Shown one piece after another: positions 47,841 to 59,150 of a stretch of DNA of 64,000 bases. A program made the position numbers and the translations under genes. Numbering within the stretch: position 1 is the stretch's first letter; each line of letters starts with the position of its first letter. The notes under the pieces were generated by a model. The model saw only the letters and a list, made by a program, of their open reading frames with translations. It ran no database searches and was not told the origin of the DNA. Source of the stretch: Amblyomma americanum. Lineage: Eukaryota > Arthropoda > Arachnida > Ixodida > Ixodidae. The stretch is taken from the NCBI RefSeq assembly GCF_052857255.1, contig NC_135500.1:165536683-165600682 (forward strand), in the 5' to 3' direction.

Positions 47841-48256
47841 GTGAGTCTTTGTGCATCATTGCGATCGCTCCCCTATGTACATTACATGAGTGTTATTTCG
47901 AAATCGGTTTGAATGTACGGTGATCGAGGCAGAAAAGGCTTCCTGCTGTTACTTTCGCACCACTCTTGGCGAAAGCCCACTAAGCTTTTAACGAGTTGCA
48001 GCGGAGTGCCCTCTTCATCTTCACTGATAGCCTGGATGCAACGAGAGCATTGCTGCGATATTTCATGTCTACAGACTCGAGTGGTCTCCTGTCGGGAAGC
48101 CGTCCTCCTTCACGTGTGAGAACCGCCTGCACTCTCCCCCGCCTACACTCTCCCCTGTATCGTCAGCATAGCACAACCAAGCCAATTTATATATCCGGGT
48201 TCAGCCACCTTACCTCCACAAACACCACAGTCCCAATAGTGTCATTTTCATTAAGT
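47841..48256. other. No recognisable gene
   Basis: A minus-strand frame ending in a donor-like GTGGAG|GTAAGG lies near 48214-48255, but I cannot assign it. Confidence 0.3.
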
Positions 48257-48306
48257 ACTGTGTAGGAAGATGCACCTTCATTTGCAAGTGCATCTTCCTA
48301 CACAGT
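48257..48306. other. 19-bp perfect hairpin
   Basis: ACTGTGTAGGAAGATGCAC (48257-48275) pairs perfectly with GTGCATCTTCCTACACAGT (48288-48306) around a 12-nt loop. A third partial copy, AGGAAGATGC, follows at 48311-48320. The stem is shorter than a usual miRNA precursor arm. Confidence 0.85.
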
Positions 48307-48329
48307 TCATAGGAAGATGCGCGTGCATT

Positions 48330-48797
48330 AAAGAAAAAAAATGAAGGAAGCACTTAAGCTCCACCTTAAGTGTTAATGAGTTAATGCCTCTATATGCGGA
48401 ATTGATCATTATCATTTTTACAGTCATATATCCCTGGCAGGGCTCATACCACTCTCTGCGAAATGGTGTAGCGGTTAAGGGACGCGCAACAGCCCTGCGA
48501 TGGAAGGTGCTGCCACAGGTGGGCCTTGTGCGACCCAAATTGCTCTTCCCGAACAACCTCTCGCAATCAACCGTTAATTTAACTGCTACCTTTCAGGGTC
48601 GTTAGTTTGCTCACAATCCGGTGGGTAGGTTGTGAAGACCCCACAAGGTCACTTGACCTGGCTTGCCCACCTAGGTTGCTTCTCCGGAGGTGGCTGCCTG
48701 AGCCACCCTACACCACCCAAATTATTGCTCACAACACAGACAACGCCGACACCGGATTTGCTGCGCAACGGGGCCTTTAACGCTATGACGTTAAAAT
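48330..48797 (+). repeat. Dispersed tick repeat with tRNA-like core, copy 2
   Basis: This aligns with 6866-7280 and is the more complete copy. Blocks in order are CACTTAAGCTCCACCTTAAG, ATATCCCTGGCAGGGCTCAT, GTGTAGCGGTTAAGGGACGC, CCTGCGATGG, TTGTGCGACCC, TTGCTCACAATCCGGTGGGT, CCACAAGGTCACTTGACC, CTTCTCCGGAGG, CAACGGGGCCTTTAACGC and ATGACGTTAAAA at the end. It has many substitutions against copy 1, so it is old. It has no coding capacity. Confidence 0.78.
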
Positions 48798-50031
48798 TCT
48801 ACGTACCTACTTGCAGGAAATTTAAACAGCGAGAGCATGCACTCGCCGCTCTCGACAGCGGCCATGAAGAAGCCGAAGGATCCGCAGAGATAAAAGGCTG
48901 AACTTGAGATGGGCGTCCGATGGCAACAACTGCTGCAACAGCACACGCGAGAATATTATCAACCGTATAGCGGGTCCCTCTCCGGGAATCGCTATCGTGC
49001 CAAGGCACCTGTTCAATTAAGACGCGGAGCTTATCGGCGAGCTAAGAACGGTCACGTTGACCCGACATGGTGTGTGGTGCGCAGCGATTGCATGTCCCCG
49101 CTCTTTGCGCTAGCTTTTCAGTCGTTGCTGGCTTTGCCAGGTATTGCATCATGCACTCGGGATACGAATGGCTCGGAGTCGACCGAAGAGCACCACCGGG
49201 CACTACTACGGAGGATTTGAGGTTGCGGTTTGCTTAAGATGATGGAGGGCTATGAATAAGCGAAAACTAGAAGACGCACGGTCGCGGACAGAGTTATACC
49301 GAGCACGCTTCGGCGATTTAACTCTTTCCCCGCATTGTGTAGAGGAAATAGGTAGGTATGCTGCATTTGTGCCCAAATGCACGAGCGGCCCTTACTTGCA
49401 TCAGCATCAGAGGATCCTTGGTTTTGGCTAGGAAATGCGTGACAAGCGTGCTCCATGATACTGTGGCCGCGACTGCTCACTGCTGTTGATTGTGGGAAAA
49501 GGGGCACCACCTAAAAGCGGCCGCTGTGACTCAAAAAGAATCGCAGTGATATGCGACGAACGTAATCCCCTCTACTTGGCAACGCTGCTAGCTGTCACTA
49601 GAGGAGGCAGCACCTGAGCTTCTATCCCGGCTCAACAGCCGTCATTAAAGAATGTACCGCACAGGCTGCTTACTGTTTTAGTCTCATTTTTTTACTAGTC
49701 TAACGTGTAGGCAAAATTTTCCAGCCCGGTATTTTTAAGACATAATTCACTGCTTACATGAACAAAGAAAGTCGGTAGTCAACGAGAAAGTTTTATGCTT
49801 GCATAATTGTCACTCTGCGCACTTTGCATTTCCTAACTTCTGAAAAACAAACAAAAGAGGAAAGAAAGTGAAAGAACACAAAAACAACCTAAGGAACATC
49901 GATGGTGGGGTGTAGATGTTTAAAATAGCAGTAAATCACACCAAAAAATGGCTGTGGTTTTCAGCTCTGGTAATACCTGGAGTGACGCGATAGCTGCATC
50001 TGGCCGAGTGGAACCTTGCTCAGTCGAATTG
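48798..50031. other. No recognisable gene
   Basis: A TTGCAG acceptor-like site at 48811-48816 is followed by an open frame (KFKQREHALAALDSGHEEAE) with no donor before its stop. Nothing else is seen. Confidence 0.35.
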
Positions 50032-50197
50032 CAAAGTCAGTCTTTCGCCGCTCCCTTTCGCTCTNNNNNNNNNNNNNNNNNNNNNNNNNNNNNNNNNNNN
50101 NNNNNNNNNNNNNNNNNNNNNNNNNNNNNNNNNNNNNNNNNNNNNNNNNNNNNNNNNNNNNNNNCAAAGTCAGTCTTTCGCCGCTCGCTTTCGCTCT
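50032..50197. other. Assembly gap with duplicated edges
   Basis: N fills 50065-50164. The 33 bp before it (50032-50064) and the 33 bp after it (50165-50197) are the same sequence, starting CAAAGTCAGTCTTTCGCCGC, with a single difference. Two contig ends that overlap were probably joined with a default 100-N spacer, so the gap may have no real length. Confidence 0.9.
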
Positions 50198-50214
50198 TCT
50201 TCTTCTTCTTCTTC

Positions 50215-51302
50215 ACCTTAGTAAACATGGCACATACCTCCTTTTTTGGTGTCCCCTGGTCTCGTTTCATTTTCCCTGAGGTAGTGTTTGTGCAAAGATT
50301 ACTTCAGCCTTTAGATGTAAACATTTATGATATCCTTCCTGCGCTTCGCAATGGACCCGCTATCAACATTGTTTTCGACGACATATTCCCAAAAAATGCA
50401 AAACTTTTGCCACCGAGTTTTCTAAATGGTCTTCTAGAGGATCATCTGAGGACCCTACCTACAGATATAGCAATAGCCACTGACGCATCGCAATGCAATG
50501 AAAAAGCAGGTGTGGGAATATTTTGCTCGCATTTAGACAGGTCCTTTTCACTGCGCCTTCCAGATTTCACCCCTATTTTTCAAGCAGGGTTTCAAGCAGT
50601 TGTACTTGCTATACGCAAGCTAGAACCCTCTATTACAGCAGTTGGAGTAATTACTGATTCTTTATCTTTGTGTTCGCCCCAACTGCACATGTTGACGGTC
50701 CCATTTTAACAACTTTCTTATCCCTACTTCCTCCGCATTTGAGCCTTGTTCATTTAGTATGGGTTCCCGGTCACAGCAGTGTGACAGTAAATGAGATTGC
50801 TGACAATCTCGCAAAGGCTTCTCTCAGCGGCCCCGTGTTGCCAATCATCCCGGCTACAGCCTATATTACAGCATCTAGATTTCGGCGACGTGCGTTTTTA
50901 AGCACGCAAGACACAACACTTTTAACATCGGTGGATTATGAGCACCTTAAATATTATTGGAACAGGAAAATTTGTTGCTCTCGGCAGCTTGAAGTATCAC
51001 TGACGAGGCTGCGCTGCCGCATCCCCCCTCTAAATTTCTATTTACACAAGTCGGGTTTGGCGCTCTCTCCCCTTTGTGCATTTTGCCGTGAGCCTGAATC
51101 TATAGAACATTTTTGGCTGTATTGTCGCCGATTCAACTCTCTGAGAAAAAGGTTGCTGGAGGAGCTCTTGCAGCATCTTGGCCTTAGTTTGAGCAGCCCG
51201 CTCTTGCTATCATTTGGCGCCATCACATTTGGGTTCAGCCACAGATCTGTTTGTACCGCTGTTCTAAATTTCCTGATAGAATCTCACCGACTGCCTTGCT
51301 AA
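50215..51302 (+). pseudogene. LINE ORF2 fragment: RNase H plus CCHC knuckle
   Basis: The first part reads DIAIATDASQ (first catalytic Asp), then FQAGFQAVVLAI, where the usual Glu of FQAE is Gly (codon GGG, 50587-50589), then VGVITDSLSLC (third acidic residue). A one-base loss near 50675 shifts the frame. The second part continues with LVHLVWVPGHSSVTVNEIAD, giving the late His and Asp of RNase H, and later the knuckle CAFCREPESIEHFWLYC (C-x2-C-x7-H-x4-C), ending at a stop at 51302. One substituted catalytic residue plus a frameshift make it inactive. It would have cut RNA in RNA-DNA hybrids during target-primed reverse transcription. Confidence 0.88.
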
Positions 51303-51562
51303 GTATTCCAAACTTTTGTTTTCTATTTTTATTACATTTTGACTTAATGATTATTATTTAATCCCTCTCTTATTATTATTCTTATAATTTTGAAGTCAAA
51401 ACTCTCATCCCTTTTTTGTTCATGACGAAGAATTCACCGGTGTTGCGCTCCCACGTGCTTTTCCTTTATATTAACTGCGTTCAGGTGAATAGCCACCCGA
51501 TTCTTGGCCGATCCCTCAGTGTGGGTATGTGCCATCTTTTGATAGGCTAACAACAACAACAA
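50215..51562 (+). mobile_element. I-type LINE 3' end with RNase H domain, plus strand
   Basis: This is a 5'-truncated non-LTR element holding the end of ORF2 (RNase H and a C-terminal zinc knuckle), an AT-rich 3' UTR and a conserved end: TTGGCCGATCCCTCAGTGTG, GGGTATGTGCCATC and an (ACA)n tail at 51550-51562. The same end (GTGGGTATGTGCCATCG with CAACAACAACAA) closes the copy at 61735-62300. The 5' limit is uncertain because no RT block is seen between the gap and about 50240. Confidence 0.85.
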
Positions 51563-51670
51563 CATACCCACGCAGGGGGATTGGCCAAGGTACAGCAGAG
51601 AATGCCAGTGAGGTATTTGCGCGGGGAAAAATAGATGTGAGAAGACTGAATCTAGATAAAAATTGGAAAA
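51563..51670 (-). mobile_element. Second I-type LINE 3' end, opposite orientation
   Basis: CATACCCACGCAGGGGGATT with GGCCAAGG (51563-51590) is the reverse complement of the + element's own end at 51502-51529, with four mismatches. The two ends meet tail to tail across the shared ACA tail. Only about 100 bp of the minus-strand element can be followed, and its upstream limit is a guess. Confidence 0.6.
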
Positions 51671-51734
51671 TCCAAATGAATTAAAGAAATCTAGGTATTC
51701 CTTCTTCATCTTCGTCCTCTGATGTGGATTCACT

Positions 51735-51754
51735 CCCCCCCCCCCCCCCCCCCC
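51735..51754. repeat. Poly-C run of about 20
   Basis: A homopolymer C tract lies inside ACTC...ACTCGG. Its length is likely imprecise, and the G strand can form a quadruplex. It precedes a GC-rich stretch (51760-51900) that ends in a donor-like AAT|GTAAGTATC. Confidence 0.85.
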
Positions 51755-52929
51755 ACTCGGTTTCGACGGCGCCGCGCCTTCGGCAGCTGCTCCGCACCAC
51801 GTGACCAACCACATGACCAGCCAAGACGCCGCCACGGAGCTCAAGGGCAGCCGCGCAGCTCAAGGGGTGCCACGCTCAAGGCTCGAAGTGCTAGCGTAAT
51901 GTAAGTATCGCTACAAAAAAAGGCGAGGAAATCCGACCAGGTCGATCTTCATTATGCTTATCACTATAACACAGACTGCGACGAGGAATCATGCATATTC
52001 ATGTAAATTCGTAATAAGATATAAATTCGGTAAAATGTAAATTCTTACCACAGAAGTTGTAAGACAAACATTCTCGCTACGTATGACCTCTATTCTGTAT
52101 TAAAAAAAAAAACCAAAAGCCGGATAGCATGACGCCACGGAGGAAACGTTAGGCAGGAACGGTACCAGGATTTTTTCCGTTGAAACAGAACGGCACGATT
52201 AAGAAATTCTGCGAGGGTGACGGTGGCGAAGGTGCTGTGAATATGCTTTGTTTCCTAGGCCTAACTTCTGCAAGGTGATTCATAGGGGTGGTACAGGACT
52301 TGAGCACAATGTTGATAGACGCATGGAGATGCGAACACCCCACTTTCGTCGCCCCCTTGACCCTAGCCAGAGCCACCACAAAAACTGAGAAGGTAAGTGC
52401 ACACAGGTGTGAGCCAAAAGTCTAGGAATAGTATGCCACTTGCCCACGCGGCAATTGGGGCTGCTGATTGGGAACATAAAACTGCTGGCGGCGGTGACGT
52501 GCCAGGTTTATTTCCCCCCGGAAGTAAGTTGTCTCACTCTAGGGTCGACACCGGGACATTCTGGTCGTTAACTTTGCACTTCGTCTCCTTTTCCCACCGC
52601 GTTATCTCAGTGTACCGTTTTAGCCACCACCGCCATTCCGCAACCGTCAGTGAAGCCTCGCGAGCTTTCACTCGCGCGTAGCAAGAAGCTAATACACCAT
52701 CACCACCAACGTTTTCTGCTGACGTCACAGGCACACAAAAACCACACACACCAGGGATGAGCCCCGCCCCCTCGAAATGGCGCTCCTAAGCAGCGCGGAT
52801 GGCAAAAAAAAAATAGCGAAAATCGTTCCGCGCACCGCTTCGGCCACTCTGGTTTTCCCCGCGCTCATCGGCTTGCACCTGTTGAACCGCCGTTTGCGCC
52901 TCTCTCCCTCCATCCTCCCTTGCGCAACG
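51755..52929. other. No assignable gene
   Basis: Donor-like GAGAAG|GTAAGTG occurs at about 52391 after a pyrimidine-rich CCCCCTTGACCCTAG, but the implied exon would be only about 26 nt. The sequence grows richer in CpG toward the promoter that follows. Confidence 0.35.
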
Positions 52930-53025
52930 GGCCAGCGGAGAGGGGGAGGGGGGAGAGGTCCGCTCTCGGCCAATCGAGGGCTTCTCCGCGTGACGCGCCT
53001 GCGCCCGCGGTGCGCTCATAAAGAG
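52930..53025 (+). promoter_or_regulatory. CpG-rich core promoter of a host gene
   Basis: Within 100 bp, in order, are a GC-box-like GGGGGAGGGGGGAGAGG (about 52933-52949), a CCAAT box (52970-52974), an NRF1-like GCGCCTGCGC (52995-53004) and a TATA-like TCATAAAG (53016-53023). The expected start of transcription is then about 53045-53050. The flanking DNA is CpG-dense compared with the rest of the window. Orientation follows from the CCAAT-to-TATA order and from the donor that closes the leader at 53503. Confidence 0.6.
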
Positions 53026-53044
53026 CGCGCCGGCACAAACACGG

Positions 53045-53503
53045 CGCACACATTGTTTTGGAGAGGCAAGCGCCGCGACACCTCGCACGCTTTTTTCTTC
53101 GTCCCCGGTTTTTCTATCGCCGGCACCTAGGCGGTGCAGCAACAGTAGCAGCAAGACCTTGTTTAGCACGTGCGAATTCCACCGCCACAGTAACTGCGGA
53201 GCGAGGACAGTGCTTTTCGGACGCGGCTCGAGTGACTTTCTTTTTTGGTTTTCTTCATTAACCTCACGTGCTCGTCAGGACCTGACCTTCCTGCGGCCGC
53301 GTGGCGAGTCCTCTCTCTGCATCTCTCTCAGCGATTCGGGAACCGCGTGCCACCGGTCGCTGCCAGCCGAGTCTGCTTCGAGTGAGGTCTCTCTCCCCTC
53401 CTAATCAACGCACGCCTGAGAGACTTGTCACAGCGGTGAACCCCTAGCCTCCTCTGCTTCGACCTCGGCGAAAGCCTGTTCACGTCCCTCATCACATACC
53501 AAG
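53045..53503 (+). other. Probable 5' non-coding first exon
   Basis: From the TATA-like box to the donor ACCAAG|GTGAGCA (GT at 53504-53505) there is not a single ATG on the + strand in about 459 bp, where roughly seven would be expected by chance. Absence of upstream start codons is the mark of a 5' leader. The exon is GC-rich with C/T-rich stretches and contains no SINE or LINE words. The next exon is not certain. A strong acceptor (CTTTTTTTTTTTGGCAG, ending 54137) lies about 630 bp on. The gene product cannot be told from this window unless the exon at 63597 belongs to it. Confidence 0.55.
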
Positions 53504-56500
53504 GTGAGCACTGAATGAGGCCTCTCAGACACGCGCGTCCACTGATCGACACTGTTTGCCTAGTTTCCAAGGGGCAGCTTTGTCAGTTTTCGTACGCGCG
53601 TCAAGGCGAGAAGGGTGTTATGGTTGCTTTTGAAGCAGTGGAGAGGCGGCCGAATTACCGTGGAGTGCTTGAGCTTGCTTACTTATGAAAAAATGGTGTC
53701 GGAAAGATGACACGTAGAGTGGGCATATGTTTGCCCGAGAGCTTCCGGCTATGTCAGTAAACGAGGCACGTAGATCAGCTTTGATTGGGAGGAATTTAGA
53801 AATGAAATTACCGTCGGCTGATAGCAATTCCTTGCCTCGAGGTTACCAGTTAATTCGAATTTATTTCAGCTACTGCAAACCCTTATGACTACGCGGTTTG
53901 GTGGTTTCTGGGAGGGAGTGACGCTTGGTGAATGATTGTTCAGGGTGAAAGTGATTGAGACTAAACAAAACCAAAAAAAGGTACAAAAACACCGTGTGAA
54001 TAAAGCGTTAGAAGAGAGAGTTCATCAAGTCCGCTGACACAGCTCTCGCTGGTATTTCTAACTATGTAAGCGATATTAAGGGCTGTTGATGACTATATTA
54101 CTTCGCTGCTGTGTGTTATCTTTTTTTTTTTGGCAGCTTCCAGGCGGTGACAGGTTAGTGAGCAATCACTCAAAGAATTACGTTCATCTTTCTGTAGCAG
54201 CAGCTCGTGCTTCTGCGTTGCTGAGGCAGTCGGAGAACTCAGCGTGAACTAACCCCAAATTGAAATATTTCGTAAGTGCATAGCTGTGTTAATACAGCGC
54301 CTCATGTATGTTTGTTTCGTAAGCACCTTATCATTGCGAGTACAATGCACGGACTGTTTTCTAGAATGCGCTGTTTGGAGAGAGTTGATTTGTGTGGTGT
54401 CAAATACTATTGGTCAGCGGGACATACGTAAGAAGTCTCTGCCGTATAATCATGGTCGACTGTACGACGAAAAATTACTGAACAAGACAGGTATTACCAT
54501 AATGCAACAACAGATTGCAAATCGCATCTAAACTTGAGCTTTATAATTTATCCGTTCACTCTTGGCGAAATCTTTTTCCTTCAATCGGCCGGCAGTTAAC
54601 ACCGGGTGAAAGATCAGCGAGGCCAGGAGTAATTACTGTAAAGTTGCACCGCGAAACAAAGGTTGGCAGCCCCATTGTTTCAACTCCAGACAATCCGGAA
54701 AAAGCTAACAGAATGAGGCGACATCATTCCGAAAGGCCGGAGATCTGTGACGATTGTTCTCACTGCTGGGGCAAAACTTGCCTAGAATGGACGAAACTAT
54801 ACACAGCAAAAAATTGCAAAGAAAAACAGTGTAAGCAGTGGCGAGAATGATAATCTAGAGCTGTCTGCTGTTGCTTACATGTTAGCGAGGGGCATATGCG
54901 CCAAAACAACGGGTCGTCCCATGAATCACTGTCTTCCACTGGAAACCAAAGGTACGTGAAAGGGTGTTGACCGGCGTGGTTGAACAATATGTTGCTCTCA
55001 TATAGGACGTGCGTGACGCGTAGGCTAGACCTTCCTGAGAAAATATAGTTGGGAACTCCGATGTTTACTGAGCAGCAAGAAAATACTATGCCGTCTGATG
55101 CACAAATTCGATATTTTTGGAAGACGGAGTTACGTAATGCGACAGTTCGGTTGGTGAGTTCAGCATATTTCTTAATGATTTTGCATGGCCACACTAGCGC
55201 CAGTAGGGAGAGACGTGTCGCTTGACCTGTGTGGCGAATGGGCTTCGATATTTTATTTAGTGTGACCGGAATTACCAAGACGAGTGACTCGAATTCGGTG
55301 AAAAAAAAAAGGGGGGGGGGGTGCTTTAAAGTTTCTTATCTCGCGTAAGTGTAATAATGTAACTTCGGGTAACACCTTCAGCGCAGAACAACAGGTATTG
55401 CGTGAAGAGCGGAAACGTACAGTCTTTGCCAAAAGTAACCTATCCACGGGGTTTCCTTATCAGCCGTGCTGTGAAGCTCCTTCCGCACCCCTAAAGACTA
55501 ACACGTTTCGAAAGGTGAGGACGAGGGTTCTCCCGGTCTCACACAGGCAGATTTAGAGCCTGAGCTGTACCGTATTTTTTTCCCTACACTGCCGAGACAC
55601 AAACCCCGCTGCTTGATTACCTTTGGCAAAGCCACTGTACATAGCGCTGGTCGCCATCACTTGTGACGTCAACTCCGAAACCATAAGCATCACGACGGAG
55701 ACTGCGTGCACACTGTAAATTCTTCGTGAAGCGCTACAGTGCTCGCTGGATGCAACGAATTTGTCTGGTGGTGTGCCAGCATTGTGGAAAAACTCCCGCT
55801 TTTAATCCCTCTCTTCCTTCCCCTCCCCCTTTCCACGGCGGTGGAGCAGTGACAACGACACCGGTATTACGCTCGCCGCCTCCTCGCCTCGTGAGAACGC
55901 CCACACCAAAGCTGTTCAGGCGTGGGTCACATGATGAGTGGCTGTTCCCATTGGTCAGCAAAAAGACACGTCAGTGCTCCGTTGTAAGTGGCCAGGAGGT
56001 GGTCACGTGATCCTAGAGTGACGTCCGACACACATACTGTGACATCCCAGACCCCGGAGGCAACCTCCATAGCACAGATAGCTGTAAACAAAGAACATCC
56101 AGCGTCTAATATGAAATTTTCGCTTCACACCACGTTCTGCCCAGACCGCATTGAGCACATCGGTTACGGCTTCTGTTCGGACGCACGTGTGGAGGTCTAG
56201 GCTAGGACGGCCGACTCGCTCCCGGAAGGTCTAGCCCGGACGGCTTTGTTTCGGTCAGTCGTTGGCGGCTGGGTTCAATCCGTGTTTATGACTCGTTCGG
56301 AGAGCTCTAATATGGCCGCATAGTGCTGAGTCGTAGCAGGGAACATAAAATGCCTCAGGTCCTTCTGCCACTGGCTCTGGGTAGTATAGAGCAGTAAAGC
56401 AGTCTGAGTTAAGCTGAAAGACAGTGGGGAAGATTCGACCTGAGAGGGCAACGTGCATTCCGACTTTCGTGCTTTATAGGAAATACTATTTTGATTGTAT

Positions 56501-59082
56501 TATTGTGAACAAAATAATCGGATCACGTCATCCTTGAAATCAGGACTGCAACTCTCAGGCTTGCCTACTTTCCGAACGCTTCATTTTATGCTGACTCAGA
56601 CGCTAAAACTAGAAAGCATGTTTACACGTCTGTGAACAAAAACCTGTACCTAACACATTTATAAAAATGATAGAACTGTTATTAGGTATTTGAGCATCCA
56701 AATAAAACGAAGAAAATACACTGCCTCTGCAAGCCATACCACCTGGTTGGAAATCTGGCGTTTTATGTTACAACTCGATCATTCCTGTCTGGCAGTAGAA
56801 CATCCAAAGCAAACTTCAGGACGCGCGTATGAAAGCTGACGCTCGATTCAATGACGCCTGTTAACAATGCCTGGTAGGTGTTTTTGACGTAATCGATGGC
56901 CCATCTAGCTCTTTTTGAATTTCTAGTCATGCGAAGAATTCCGACAAGTCATCGTCCATGTTGAAAATGTATACGCATTAAAGGAGTCTGTACTCTTAAG
57001 CAGGCTAATTCACTGATAATAGTGGGTTGTATGCACTCATTCTCCACTGGACGTTACGATCATCTTCCGAGCTCTGAACTACAAGCGAGCAGTGAAGCAT
57101 GTCAGCAATTGAAGAGGCGGGCCCTAGGAACTTTTTATACCCAATAGTTCTGTACAAAAGAATTTTTGAACGGGAGAGACTTCATAAACACAAATTTTTT
57201 CATATATTGCAATATTTCATTATACCAATCAGTTGATCCGCATATCTTGCGTCGGCAGATTTGCATTTTTTTTTATTTCATCGTTTTTGCTGTCGTTAAA
57301 AGCGTTCCCCATTTTGATTTCTAAGGCAGTCTTAACTGCTCTATGGGAGCGGTGAAAAACTTTAAAAGAGACATTTTGCCACACATCGCAAAAATGGACC
57401 GTTACATTCAGTATTTTCAAAACAGTACCTTAAAATTTTCTAATATTCTAAATCTTTGTCCAAACAAGTTGGACATGATAGCGATTTGTGCTATTCGGCG
57501 AATAGTGACCTCAGTAATCAGAGGTGTTACGATTCCAATAGGAAGAATAATGGCGGTAACGTAGCCAGAGTTGTGAACGATCACCTCCACGTCTTTTTTT
57601 TAAGAGCCCCAAGATTTAGTTTCAGGGTTCCCCTTAGGAGTTTTATCACAAGCGTGACTTCGTCTTTGGCTGAAGTTCAGATTCCTGATGCAGTGGAAGA
57701 TCGCTCAACGGTCTTTTCCCTGGGCATTCAGGTAACGAAAGCTCGAACTACGGCTAAGGGATTACAAAGGAATTCGACATCGCGAGGCGCCGAAAGCACT
57801 TTGTTCTCGAACACGCGTGGCACAGCCGCTCCTCATTCCGTCGAATATCGGCAGCGCCAACCGTGTCGGTGTTCATGTCTGGACTGCGCGGATTGTCCAT
57901 TGTCCTTCGAGGCGGGATAATCTCCAGACACCGCGCAATGCGCTCATCGGCTCCACTTTTGAGGTCCGTTATTAATTATTATTATTATCACCGCGGAGGA
58001 GGATCGCCCCGAAGTTTCGCAGGGAGATGCGGTCGGGAAATCGACGAGAGAAAGACTAGAATCGAACGAGCACTGGCAGAAAGGTTACAAGCGAAAGAAA
58101 GCGTCAGAAGAAGAGATGCAATAAGATCGGTGAGACGTCAATCTTACTGCGCACTGCGCGCTAATGAAATTTGGCTCTTGAAACAGAAAGGGCAAGCACA
58201 AGTGGACTGCGTGGGGTTGTCGTTTCTGTGTCAGGTGCTGAATTTTGTTAGGGCGCAGTAAGGATGATGTACAACCAACTAGTCTCGGTCATAGCGCGCT
58301 GTCGTCAGATAGCCGCGGTGTTTGCTGCGGCATGCAAAGAATGCGATGAGCGCGTTGCAGACGTGGTGCAACCAGAGATAGATAAGGAAAGCAATACTTC
58401 TAGAAAAACGTGAAGATCAAGGAAGTCTAGCTGGGCTTGCCAAAAAACAAGCAGGTCGGTTAGTGACCAACCAAACGCACTCATTATATGAAGAGCTAAC
58501 GTGCTGTTCATATTGTATACTGGGTGATGTGCTTAGGAAAACAGGTACGGATAATTGTGTTTTGGAAAAGAAAAGGAGGTAAAATCAATAAAAGTGAGAA
58601 AAGGAGTGAAGGAAAAAGTCGGAAAAAGAGTAGTAAAAAAGTGACCAACAGTTAATCTCTGAAGTGATCTCAATGGAACTTCTGGACCGCGACCACAACA
58701 CAGAATTCAGCAAGTGTTGATAGGCCCATTCTTCTACCTCCTTGTCTCGAACACAATGTCAATACAGTTTCAATCTAAAACGCGCTATTGCTTAAAAGTA
58801 GAAGATGGATAGAAGACAACCTACAACACTCGTATCTATCAATGTTAATGAAACGTAATCACAACCCACCAGTTTATGCAACCGTTAATCAGTCCCGTTC
58901 GTCTCTAGACAACTGTGTACATGCCTCAGCGCTGCATGAAAATGACGCTAACTAATATGCGACTGAACCTCGGCATAATTGGATGCAGCCTGTCCGGGCG
59001 TGTAATTAGTTATCTCAGAACTTGCCGCTCGTGTCCTGGTAACGTAGAAAACACACTGAGAGGTCGCAGCACCTTTCAGGTG
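53504..59082 (+). other. Probable intron of the gene starting at 53.0 kb; no coding exon recognised
   Basis: Frames of 111 and 172 codons (54515-54850 plus, 54760-55278 minus) and a K/R/E-rich 132-codon frame (57863-58261) show no family signature. Two E-boxes of the extended type GTCACATGA (about 55927) and GTCACGTGAT (about 56002) with an inverted CCAAT (CCATTGGTC) between them sit in a GC-rich patch and could be a second promoter or an old element. A poly-A then poly-G junction is at 55300-55321. Confidence 0.3.
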
Positions 59083-59150
59083 ATGATGATGATGATGACC
59101 TCAGGCTTAATGGCACGTACCCACAGCGGGAGATTGGCCAGGTTGCGTTG
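59083..59150 (-). mobile_element. LINE 3' end with (ATC)n tail, minus strand
   Basis: On minus it reads CTGGCCAATCTCCCGCTGTG, GGTACGTGCCATTAAGCCTG and AGGTCATCATCATCATCATC. The TTGGCC-GTGGGTAYGTGCCAT core is the same as in the I-type LINE ends at 51502 and 62247, while AAGCCTGAGGTCATC matches the spacer of the inverted repeat at 38290-38446. Only the 3' end can be followed. Confidence 0.65.

Noticed and set aside
54760..55278. 172-codon minus-strand ORF, among the longest in the window
   Set aside because: No domain, low-complexity or family signature, no convincing splice sites and no conserved-looking composition. Length alone is not enough in 64 kb read in six frames.
57863..58261. Arg/Glu-rich coiled-coil-like frame of 132 codons
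   Set aside because: It looks somewhat protein-like (RIERALAERLQAKESV), but I cannot match it to a family and it has a poly-Tyr run from an (ATT)n stretch. Not strong enough to call.
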